In this document: positions 9,454-16,615 of the stretch, in pieces
Layout of the letters: each line of letters begins with the position of its first letter
Position numbering within the stretch: the first letter of the stretch is position 1
The notes under the pieces: generated by a model
What the model was told of the DNA's origin: nothing
Database searches by the model: none
What the model saw: only the letters and a program-made list of their open reading frames with translations
Made by a program: the position numbers and the translations under genes
Assembly (NCBI RefSeq): GCF_030009775.1
Contig: NZ_JASCTH010000030.1
Location: forward strand, 59,754 to 123,753
From: Actinoplanes sandaracinus
GTDB taxonomy: Bacteria; Actinomycetota; Actinomycetes; Mycobacteriales; Micromonosporaceae
DNA length: 64,000 nucleotides
Reading direction: 5' to 3'

Positions 9454-10760
9454 TCGAAATCGTGGACCACGGGGTCCGATCGGCCGCCGAGCAGGCGATC
9501 GGTCACCCGCCGCCGTTCTCGGCCAACGAGCTGGACGCCGTGGCGGAGCTGCGTGTGCTGCACGCCGAAGAGCTCGGCGAGCTGCGCCACTGCACCGGCC
9601 TGACCACGCTGGAACTGACCGCCTGCGCCATCCGCACTCTCGACGATGTCGCGGGGTTGGATCGGCTGGAAAAGCTGCGTGTGCTCGCCTGCCCGGTCGA
9701 GGACGCCGGGCCGCTGGCGGGTCATGCCGCCCTGGCGGAGATCAGCCTCGACTTCTGTTTCCTCACCGATCTCGCGCCCCTGACCACCGTCGGCGGTCTG
9801 CGGCGTGGCCGCTTCCTCGGCAATCCGATCGAACCGGCGAGCTGGCACGAGATCCGCCCGGCCTGGCAACGCAGCCGCTCCGGTGGCCGGCTCCGCCTGC
9901 TGGAGTTCGGGCCGGCGGAGGCGTGGGAGTTCGCCCGCGAAGCCTGGGAGCACGACGTGCGCATCTGCTGCGGTCTGCTGGACGGGCTGCGCCCGGTCCT
10001 GGTCCGTCCCGGGATCCCGGACTCGCCCGGTGTGACGGTCGAGGCCGTCCACGGTTTCGGCGGCGCGGTGGTGGCCGCGGCGCGACGGGGCGAGTCGACC
10101 GACGACATCTACCGCCGCAACCGGGACTGGGCCGCCGGCCAGGGACTGGACCGGCCTGCGGACTTCGGCAGTCACCGGACACTCGGCGACGCGGAGGACG
10201 CGCGGTCGTGGGTGTCCGGAACGCCGGACGCGGAGGCGCTCGAGCGATTCGTCGCGCACTTCCCGGACACCGTGTTCTACCGGGAGGACGACGTGGTGCA
10301 CGCCGCCATGGCCGGCCTCGCCGGTGTGCCCGTCCCCGAAGCCGTGGCCGCGTCGCGGTCGGTGCTCGCCGGGATTCTGCCCGACGACCGGGTCCAGTTC
10401 CGGATCATCGAGCCCCGTCCGACCGCCGATGTCTGGTACCTGCCCGTGCCCGGCGCCTACGACACCGACGAGCGACGCGAGCTGATCCGGGACCAGGCCG
10501 GGCTCTTCCCGCTGGCCGAGTGGGTCGAGACCGGACACTCGATCCTGGCGGCCCGGCTGGCTGACGACGATCCCGCCGTCTACGAGTTCGACGAGCACGA
10601 GATGACGGTCACCCGGCGGCGCGGGCAGCCACTGACGGACTCGACACATCGGGTCGCCGCGTCGCACGCCGACCTGTTGTCCCGGATCGCCGTCTACCGA
10701 CTTTCCGACGGGACCGAGATGCCCGCCGTGCTCGACACCGAAGGGACTACGGGGCGATGA
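9450..10760 (+). CDS. leucine-rich-repeat protein paired with the DUF4157 gene
   Basis: This 436-residue soluble protein starts in the ATGA overlap with the giant gene. Residues about 30-130 contain four or so LRR-like units, including LTTLELTACAIRTLDDVAGLDRLEKLRVLACPV and following strands. The rest is a globular region rich in Trp, Asp and Glu with no family I recognise (EFAREAWEHDVRICCGLLDG; YREDDVVHAAMAGL). There is no signal peptide or membrane segment. The strict coupling to the cargo-like gene, inside a run of structural genes, suggests an immunity factor, loading adaptor or second cargo. Which of these applies cannot be decided from sequence. Its stop overlaps the next start by four bases. 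Confidence 0.7.
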   Translation: MIEIVDHGVRSAAEQAIGHPPPFSANELDAVAELRVLHAEELGELRHCTGLTTLELTACAIRTLDDVAGLDRLEKLRVLACPVEDAGPLAGHAALAEISLDFCFLTDLAPLTTVGGLRRGRFLGNPIEPASWHEIRPAWQRSRSGGRLRLLEFGPAEAWEFAREAWEHDVRICCGLLDGLRPVLVRPGIPDSPGVTVEAVHGFGGAVVAAARRGESTDDIYRRNRDWAAGQGLDRPADFGSHRTLGDAEDARSWVSGTPDAEALERFVAHFPDTVFYREDDVVHAAMAGLAGVPVPEAVAASRSVLAGILPDDRVQFRIIEPRPTADVWYLPVPGAYDTDERRELIRDQAGLFPLAEWVETGHSILAARLADDDPAVYEFDEHEMTVTRRRGQPLTDSTHRVAASHADLLSRIAVYRLSDGTEMPAVLDTEGTTGR

Positions 10761-11488
10761 CGAACCGGTCTCCGCTGGCGCCGAAGGTTCTCAAGGGGGC
10801 GTTCATCCGGCTGGACGTCACCGGCATCGGCCCGGTGCCGCAGGTGATCGGGTTCCAGTACAACCCCGAGTCGCTCACCCGCAAGCTCAAACCCTACGAG
10901 CAGCCGCCGGACAAGGAAGCGGACCCGCTGAATCCCGCCGCGCGGGTCGCGCCGTACGACCCCGAGGAGGAGATGGACGTCGTCATCGCGTTCGACGCGA
11001 TCGACGATCTGGAGGAGCCGGCGCTGCACCCGCAGACCGTGCTCACCGGCGTCGCCGACCGGATCGCCGCGCTGGAGATGCTGATGTATCCGACCATCAC
11101 GCCCGGATTGCTCACGTCGGCGGTCGGGGCGATCGCGGGCGCGCTCGGGGCCGCCACCGACACGGTGCCGGACAAGGCCGAGCTGCCGGTGGTGTTGTTC
11201 GCCTGGGGGCCGGGCCGGATCCTGCCGGTCAAGATCTCCTCCTTCACGGTGGAGGAACAGGCGTTCAACTCCGCGCTCTACCCGATCCGGGCCAAGGTCA
11301 CCGTCGGCATCCGGGTGCTGACCGAGGACTACTTCCGGTCGAAGCTGGCGAAGGAGACCGACCCGCTGCCCCCGGCCGAGTCGATCGCCTGTGCCGCGTA
11401 CCGGGCGGCCACCACGCAGAAGAAGGTCCTCGCCGCCACCAGCGTCGCGTCGGGCGTGGCGAGCCTGCTCGCCACGCTGCCGTTCTGA
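10757..11488 (+). CDS. CIS tube-baseplate adaptor (Afp7/gp53-like)
   Basis: This 243-residue protein has the N-terminal pattern of CIS tube adaptor proteins: an opening KGAFIRLDVTG, then VIGFQYNPESLTRKLKPYEQ, where the FQYNP motif is characteristic, followed by LPVVLFAWGPGRILPVKISS and FNSALYPIRAKVTVGIRVL. In Afp/PVC and T4-like particles this class joins the inner tube to the spike hub. The C-terminal 50 residues are helical and hydrophobic (VASGVASLLATLPF). The start overlaps the LRR gene stop. This gene restarts the structural part of the operon after the cargo-like pair. Confidence 0.85.
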   Translation: MTNRSPLAPKVLKGAFIRLDVTGIGPVPQVIGFQYNPESLTRKLKPYEQPPDKEADPLNPAARVAPYDPEEEMDVVIAFDAIDDLEEPALHPQTVLTGVADRIAALEMLMYPTITPGLLTSAVGAIAGALGAATDTVPDKAELPVVLFAWGPGRILPVKISSFTVEEQAFNSALYPIRAKVTVGIRVLTEDYFRSKLAKETDPLPPAESIACAAYRAATTQKKVLAATSVASGVASLLATLPF

Positions 11489-11490
11489 CC

Positions 11491-11496
11491 AGGAGG
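11491..11496 (+). promoter_or_regulatory. strong Shine-Dalgarno site for the LysM-like gene
   Basis: A perfect AGGAGG lies ten bases before the ATG at 11507. The junction upstream is a true 18-base gap, in a run where most neighbours overlap. This fixes the start of the LysM-like gene and suggests independent, higher translation of this baseplate part. Confidence 0.75.
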
Positions 11497-11506
11497 GATA
11501 CGCATC

Positions 11507-11788
11507 ATGTCCAGTTACGACGAGCGCAGCCGCTACCGCGACGTACCGGTTTACCAGGTGCCGGACCACCGGGGCCGGACGGTCAGCGTGGTGGCCGTGC
11601 CCCCGCCGCCGGAGCAGGCGGTCGCCGGCGTGCACCTGCTGCGGCAGGGCGAGCGCCCGGATCACCTGGCCGCGCAGTACCTGGACGACCCGGCGGGATT
11701 CTGGCGCCTGGCCGAGGCGAACGACGCCATGCAGGCGGAGTGGTTGACCGAGCGCCGTGAGATCACCGTTCCGGTGCGGAGGTCCTGA
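11507..11788 (+). CDS. LysM-like baseplate protein
   Basis: This 93-residue protein has a LysM-type central segment: GVHLLRQGERPDHLAAQYL, then DDPAGFWRLAEANDAM, then EWLTERREITVP. This is the usual layout of the small LysM / tail protein X-like component that follows the tube adaptor in contractile systems. There it sits in the baseplate hub and does not act as a wall-binding enzyme. A perfect Shine-Dalgarno site precedes it. Its TGA shares a base with the ATG of the next gene. The first 35 residues are charged and probably extended. Confidence 0.75.
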   Translation: MSSYDERSRYRDVPVYQVPDHRGRTVSVVAVPPPPEQAVAGVHLLRQGERPDHLAAQYLDDPAGFWRLAEANDAMQAEWLTERREITVPVRRS

Positions 11789-12846
11789 TGCCGCTCGGGG
11801 TCGCGATCGCCGTCGACGGCACGGTCGACGCCTCACTGGCGTCCGCCAGTTGGGTCGAGGTGCACGAGCGCCTCGGCCGGCCGACGGTGTTCCGGCTCCG
11901 GTTCGAGTTCGAGGCGTCGGCCGGGGACTTCGGCCTCCTGGTCGACGACCGGTTGTCGGCCGGCGCCGAGCTGTCCGTTCTGGTGCCCGGCGCCGGCGGC
12001 AACGAGTGTCTGGTCGCCGGACCGGTGGGCGCCCAGCGGGTGCACTTCGAGCACGGCGGCGCGGGCAGCTACGTCGAGGTCCGGGGCAGCGACACGTCGA
12101 TCACGATGGACCGTCAGGCGCGCTCGGCGCTCTGGCCCGAAGTGACCGACAGCGACGCGGTGACCAGCATCATCAGCTCGTACGGGCTGGCGCCGGACGT
12201 CGAGTCCACCGCGGCCGGCCACTACGAGAACAAACACACGCTGGTGCAGCGGGAGAGCGACCTGGCCTTCGTACGCCGGCTGGCACGCCGCAACGGGTAC
12301 GCGTTCTGGGTCACCGCGGATCCCACCGGCGTGCGGACCGCGCACTTCCGCAGGCCGCCGACGAGCGGGCCGGCCGCGGTCACGCTGACCATCAACAAGG
12401 AACCCCCGCACCTGCGGTCGCTCGACCTGACCTGGGACACCGAGCGCCCGACCAGCGTCGAGGGAATGCAGGTCGACCTGAACACCAAGGCGGATCTGGA
12501 CGGGGCGATGGCCGAGTCGCCGCTGGCCGCGCTCGGCTCGGACGATCTGGCCGCGATCACCGGCGACACCCGGTCGATGTTCCTGGCCGCACCGGTGGAC
12601 GACGCCGGTGACCTGCGGGCCCGCTCGGCCGGTGCGCTGACCGAGTCGTACTTCTTCGTGCGGGCCACCGGGGAGACCACCCGGGAGCGAGTCGGCCGGG
12701 CGGTCCGCGCGCACACGGTGCTGGACCTGCGGGGCGCGGGCTCCCGGCACAGCGGCTCCTACCTGGTCGCCGGGGTCCGGCACACGATCGACGCGGGGAG
12801 CCACCGGATGGAGATCGAACTTCTGCGCAACGCGTGGGGAGCCTGA
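11788..12846 (+). CDS. phage late control gpD-like spike hub protein
   Basis: This 352-residue protein matches the gpD / VgrG N-terminal hub family. Residues 10-90 form a beta-rich domain starting from a SWVEVHERLGRPTVFRLRFEF-like run, followed by a GAGSYVEVRGSDTSITMDRQ strand and a YENKHTLVQRESDLAFVRRLARRNGYAFWV segment typical of gpD. The C-terminal half has RTRATGETTRERVGRAV-like and HSGSYLVAGVRHTID motifs. In Afp/PVC systems hub and spike are usually one VgrG-like protein. Here the OB-fold part is encoded by the next gene, one base after this stop. Confidence 0.85.
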   Translation: MPLGVAIAVDGTVDASLASASWVEVHERLGRPTVFRLRFEFEASAGDFGLLVDDRLSAGAELSVLVPGAGGNECLVAGPVGAQRVHFEHGGAGSYVEVRGSDTSITMDRQARSALWPEVTDSDAVTSIISSYGLAPDVESTAAGHYENKHTLVQRESDLAFVRRLARRNGYAFWVTADPTGVRTAHFRRPPTSGPAAVTLTINKEPPHLRSLDLTWDTERPTSVEGMQVDLNTKADLDGAMAESPLAALGSDDLAAITGDTRSMFLAAPVDDAGDLRARSAGALTESYFFVRATGETTRERVGRAVRAHTVLDLRGAGSRHSGSYLVAGVRHTIDAGSHRMEIELLRNAWGA

Positions 12847-12847
12847 C

Positions 12848-13405
12848 ATGGACGTCGATCCACTCGAACAGCTCATCGACTGGGTGCGGTACCGGCAGTT
12901 CGGCAAGTACCGGGGCACGGTGACCGACAACGCCGATCCGACCACCCGGGCGCGGCTCAAGGTGCGTGTCCCGGCCGTGCTGGGCGACCTCGAGGTCTGG
13001 GCGATGCCGTGCGTTCCGTACGCCGGGGCCAAGGTCGGCCTGTTTATGTTGCCGGAGGCGGGCACCGGGGTGTGGGTGGAGTTCGAGGGCGGCGATCCGT
13101 CGTACCCGTTGTGGTCGGGCTTCTTCTGGGCCGACGATGAGGTCCCGGACGCCGCCACCGGCGCGCCGGCCAAGGTGCTGCGGACGGGTTCGTCGACGGT
13201 GGTGCTCGACGACGACGTGCCGGAGGTGCGGCTCGCGGTGGACGACGCCGGCGAGTTGACCATCGGCGATGACGTGGTGACCAAGCGGGACAAGGCCGTG
13301 CACACCGTCTCCACCGACGGTGTGAGGAGCGAGATGGGCGGCCAGAGCGTCGCGGTGACCCAGTCCAGCGTCTCGGTCGACGACGGCGCCCTGGAGGTGA
13401 AGTGA
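12848..13405 (+). CDS. gpV-like spike OB-fold protein (VgrG C-terminal equivalent)
   Basis: This 185-residue protein has an OB-fold gp5/gpV signature. It begins with KYRGTVTDNADPTTRARLKVRVPAVL, then WAMPCVPYAG, GLFMLPEAGTGVWVEFEGGDPSYPLWSGFFW, which is the classic baseplate assembly V pattern. The tail (residues about 125-185) becomes beta-repeat-like, consistent with a spike needle. It lies directly downstream of the gpD-like gene and its stop overlaps the PAAR-like gene, so the hub, shaft and tip are encoded by three consecutive genes. Confidence 0.85.
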   Translation: MDVDPLEQLIDWVRYRQFGKYRGTVTDNADPTTRARLKVRVPAVLGDLEVWAMPCVPYAGAKVGLFMLPEAGTGVWVEFEGGDPSYPLWSGFFWADDEVPDAATGAPAKVLRTGSSTVVLDDDVPEVRLAVDDAGELTIGDDVVTKRDKAVHTVSTDGVRSEMGGQSVAVTQSSVSVDDGALEVK

Positions 13406-13734
13406 TGTCCGGCAACGCGCTGACCGCGAACACGGCCATGCAGTGCCCGCACGGCGGCCAGGTGCGGGCCACCCCGTCCAACACCCGGGCGAAGAGTGAC
13501 GCGCACCTGCTGACCAGCGGTGACACCTTCACCGTGGCGGGCTGCCCGTTCACGCTTCCGCCGGGCGCGCCCAGCCCGTGCCTGTCGGTGACGTGGATCG
13601 TGGCGGATCTGCGGGTGACGGCCGGATCGCCGACGCTGTCGGAGTCGGCCGCGGGCATGTGCCTCAGCGGCGCCAACGTGCCGCAGGGCCCGGTCTCGGT
13701 GGTCACCACGCAGCGACGGGTGGGCACCCGATGA
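13405..13734 (+). CDS. PAAR-like spike tip protein
   Basis: This 109-residue protein starts at the ATG at 13405, eight bases after GGAGG (13392-13396); a GTG three bases earlier is closer to that site and less likely. The start overlaps the upstream TGA. Features include MQCPHGGQVRATPSN near the N-terminus, a GDTFTVAGCPFTLPPGAPSPC segment and a GMCLSGANVPQGPV segment, with Cys/His pairs that could bind metal. This fits the PAAR-like / DUF4280-like tip proteins (Afp10 class) placed after the gpV-like spike. The exact family is not certain, but the position in the operon strongly supports the tip role. Confidence 0.7.
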   Translation: MSGNALTANTAMQCPHGGQVRATPSNTRAKSDAHLLTSGDTFTVAGCPFTLPPGAPSPCLSVTWIVADLRVTAGSPTLSESAAGMCLSGANVPQGPVSVVTTQRRVGTR

Positions 13735-14111
13735 GGCGGCCGGTCAGCGACAGCGTCCGCTTCCCGTTCGCGATCGATCCGGAGGCCGGGCGGCTGGCCC
13801 AGGAGCCGGACTATGCCGCACACGTCGACCAGTTGATCCGGCAGGTGCTGCTGACCGGCCCGGGCGAGCGCGTCAACCGGCCGGACTTCGGCTGCGGTCT
13901 GCGCCGCATGGTGTTCGCGCCGAACTCCACCGCCACCGCGTCGCTGCTGCGGGTCATGGTCCTGGAGGCGCTGGAGCGGTGGCTGGCCGGGGTGATCACC
14001 GTCGACCACGTCCGGGTGGTGGCGAGCGACGCGCTGCTGGACGTCACCGTGGCGTACGTGATCAACGCCCGCGGCGAGCGGCGGTTCCTGAACCTGGCGG
14101 TCGCGCCATGA
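13731..14111 (+). CDS. GPW/gp25-family baseplate wedge protein
   Basis: This 126-residue protein starts in the ATGA overlap at 13731; the longer open frame upstream lies inside the previous gene. It carries the gp25 hallmark GERVNRPDFGCGLRRMVFAPNS, followed by a helix LLRVMVLEALERWL and two strands (VRVVASDALLDVTVAYVIN). In contractile particles gp25 joins the first sheath ring to the wedge. Length is normal for the family. The stop overlaps the next start by four bases. Confidence 0.92.
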   Translation: MRRPVSDSVRFPFAIDPEAGRLAQEPDYAAHVDQLIRQVLLTGPGERVNRPDFGCGLRRMVFAPNSTATASLLRVMVLEALERWLAGVITVDHVRVVASDALLDVTVAYVINARGERRFLNLAVAP

Positions 14112-16615
14112 TCCCGGGCATCGATCGGCGCAGCGCGCTGCACACCGGCACCGATGTGCTCGGCATCGACCACCTGACCGTCGACCCGGCCACTCAGACC
14201 ACGCTGGACGTGCACTTCCTCGCCGCGCCCTCGGCCACGCAGCAGGCGCTGCTGACCGCGGAGCTCATCTCGATCGTGGCGACCGAGCGGGACGCGCCGC
14301 CGGTGCCGGTGGCGCCGCCGGTCACCTTTCCCACGGTCGGCGGCGAGGTCGTCATGCGGGTGTCGACCGTCGTGCCGGGCGGGTTCGGCCGTTACACGCT
14401 GACCATCGGTTCGCCGCTGCTCGACCCGTACCTCGCGAGCGTCGAGTTCTCGTTCAAGGCGGGCTGTCCCAGCGATGTGGACTGCGCGCGCGGGGAGCAC
14501 GTGTGCGGGGACCCGCCGTCGGCCGGCCTCGCGATCGACTATCAAGCCCGCGACTTCTGGAGCATGCGCACCACGTTGCTGGACTTCGCCGCACAGCGGT
14601 ACCCGCGCTGGGCCGACCGGCTGGCCCCGGACGCCGCGGTGATGCTGGTCGAGGTGATGGCCGCGCTCGCCGACGAGTTCGCCTACCACCAGGACCGGGT
14701 GGCGCGGGAGGCGCACCTGGAGACGGCCACCCAGCGGCGCTCGTTGCGCCGGCACGCCCGCCTGGTCGACTACCGGATCCACGACGGCCTGGGCGCCGAC
14801 ACCTGGATCGCCGTCACGGCGGCGGCGAAGGGCTCGGTGCCGGCCGGAACCGCGCTGCACGGCCTGCGCGACGGCGTACGGGTCGGCTTCTCGATCGGCC
14901 GGAACCTGGACGAGATGCTGCGGAAGCACGGGTACGCGATCGATCCGGCCCGCAACGACACCCGGCTGATCCCGTACCAGTGGGACGTGCACGACGTCTG
15001 CCTGCCGGTGGGCAGCACCTCGCTGTCGCTGGCCGGCGAGGACCGCCCGGGCGGCGGCCAGGCGGTGGCCGACGCGCTGAAGCCGTTCGACGACGACCCG
15101 CCCGGCGGGGACGGACCCGGCCGGTGGGTGCTGCTGCGCACCGAGCCGGACGATCCGGCGCTGCCGTCGTGCGCCCGCCTGGTCCGGGTGACGTCGGCCG
15201 AGGTGGTGCGGGATCCGCTGCGCGGCCGCGACACCGTCCTGCTGCGCTGGTCGGCCGCGCAGGCGCTGACCGCCGAGCTCGACCTGGCCACCCTGCATGT
15301 GTACGGCAACGTGCTGCCCGCGGTGGCCGGCGACCAGGTGACCCGGACGTTCGTGATCGGGCCCGGCAGCGGCGCGCCGTCGCCGGATGCCCTGCTCGCG
15401 GCCGAGTCGCCGCCCGGGCCGGCCGACCACCCCGCCGACCCGCCGGAGCCGGCCGACCCGGCCTGGGCGATCGAGCGGACCGGCCCGGACGGCAGCACCG
15501 CTCTCCTGTTCAGCCTGTACCGCACCGACGTCGACGGCCTGGTCCGCCGGCGCTCCGTGGCCGACCCCGGGGATCCGCGACGGGCGACGCCGGAGTTGCG
15601 GCTGAGCGAGCGGATCCCGGACGGCGCCGGCGGCTTCGTCGACGGACGCCTGTGGATGGCGAGGGCCTCGCTGCTGGACGCCCCGGCGTCGACGGCGCTG
15701 GCCCGCGACTATCTGCTGGACGACGGCTTCTGGCGGCGGACGGTCGGCTACCAGCGGGCGGATCACGAGTTCGTCCATCTCGACCACGCCGCCGACGCGG
15801 GCGTGACGATCCGGTTCGGGGACGGCACGTTCGGGCTGATCCCAGCCCGGGGCACCCGGTTCCGGGTGAACTACCTGGTCGGCAACGGCCGGGCCGCCAA
15901 CCTGCCGGCGGGCGCGATCCGGCACGTGCACGACTCGGCCGCCGCCCTGATCGCGGCCGTGGAGAACCCGTTCGCAGTGGACAACGGCGTCGACCCGGAA
16001 ACGCCGGCCGAGATCCGGCAACTGGCTCCGGAGGCGTTCCGGGCGGTGACCTTCCGGGCCGTACGCCCGGAGGACTACGCGGAGGCGGCCCAGCGCCTCG
16101 ACTGGGTGCAGCGGGCCGGATGCAGCTTCCGGTGGACCGGTTCCTGGCAGACCGCGTTCGTCACGCCGGATCCGCGGTCCCGGGTCGAGGTGACCGCGGC
16201 CGAGCGGGCCGAGCTGGGTGAGCAGCTGGACCGGTTCCGGCAGGCGGGCCGCGAGACCAGCACCCTGGACCCGCGGTATGCCGATCTGGATCTGCGCATC
16301 GGCTTCTGTGTCGCGCCGGACGCCTACGCCGCCGAGGTGAAGGTGCGGATCGCGGCCGTGCTGGACGGCTTCTTCGCGCCGGACAACTTCACTTTCGGCA
16401 CTCCACTGGACCGGTCCGGGCTGGAGGCCACGATCCAGCGCGTCGGCGGGGTACGTGCGGTGGAGGCGATCGCGTTCCGCCGGCGGGGCGTGTTCGGCTG
16501 GCTGGAGCTGCCCGCGTCGTACCGGCCCGGGCGTAACGAGGTGATCCGGGTGGAGAACGACGCGCTGCACCCCGACCGCGGTTCGTACGAACTGATCCCG
16601 GAGGGTGGCGCATGA
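14108..16615 (+). CDS. putative baseplate assembly protein, J/gp6-type (Afp11-like)
   Basis: This 835-residue protein starts at ATG 14108 (MIPGIDRRSALHTGTD). The first 120 residues are a beta-rich domain. It then shows IDYQARDFWSMRTTLLDFAAQRYPRWADR and DEFAYHQDRVAREAHLETATQRRSLRRHARLVDYRIHDG, the typical opening of eCIS baseplate assembly proteins. The C-terminal third has the baseplate J core, including NGVDPETPAEIRQLAPEAFR and AVRPEDYAEAAQRL segments and a closing gp6-like domain. It forms the wedge together with the next gene. Four-base overlaps occur on both sides. Confidence 0.88.
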   Translation: MIPGIDRRSALHTGTDVLGIDHLTVDPATQTTLDVHFLAAPSATQQALLTAELISIVATERDAPPVPVAPPVTFPTVGGEVVMRVSTVVPGGFGRYTLTIGSPLLDPYLASVEFSFKAGCPSDVDCARGEHVCGDPPSAGLAIDYQARDFWSMRTTLLDFAAQRYPRWADRLAPDAAVMLVEVMAALADEFAYHQDRVAREAHLETATQRRSLRRHARLVDYRIHDGLGADTWIAVTAAAKGSVPAGTALHGLRDGVRVGFSIGRNLDEMLRKHGYAIDPARNDTRLIPYQWDVHDVCLPVGSTSLSLAGEDRPGGGQAVADALKPFDDDPPGGDGPGRWVLLRTEPDDPALPSCARLVRVTSAEVVRDPLRGRDTVLLRWSAAQALTAELDLATLHVYGNVLPAVAGDQVTRTFVIGPGSGAPSPDALLAAESPPGPADHPADPPEPADPAWAIERTGPDGSTALLFSLYRTDVDGLVRRRSVADPGDPRRATPELRLSERIPDGAGGFVDGRLWMARASLLDAPASTALARDYLLDDGFWRRTVGYQRADHEFVHLDHAADAGVTIRFGDGTFGLIPARGTRFRVNYLVGNGRAANLPAGAIRHVHDSAAALIAAVENPFAVDNGVDPETPAEIRQLAPEAFRAVTFRAVRPEDYAEAAQRLDWVQRAGCSFRWTGSWQTAFVTPDPRSRVEVTAAERAELGEQLDRFRQAGRETSTLDPRYADLDLRIGFCVAPDAYAAEVKVRIAAVLDGFFAPDNFTFGTPLDRSGLEATIQRVGGVRAVEAIAFRRRGVFGWLELPASYRPGRNEVIRVENDALHPDRGSYELIPEGGA

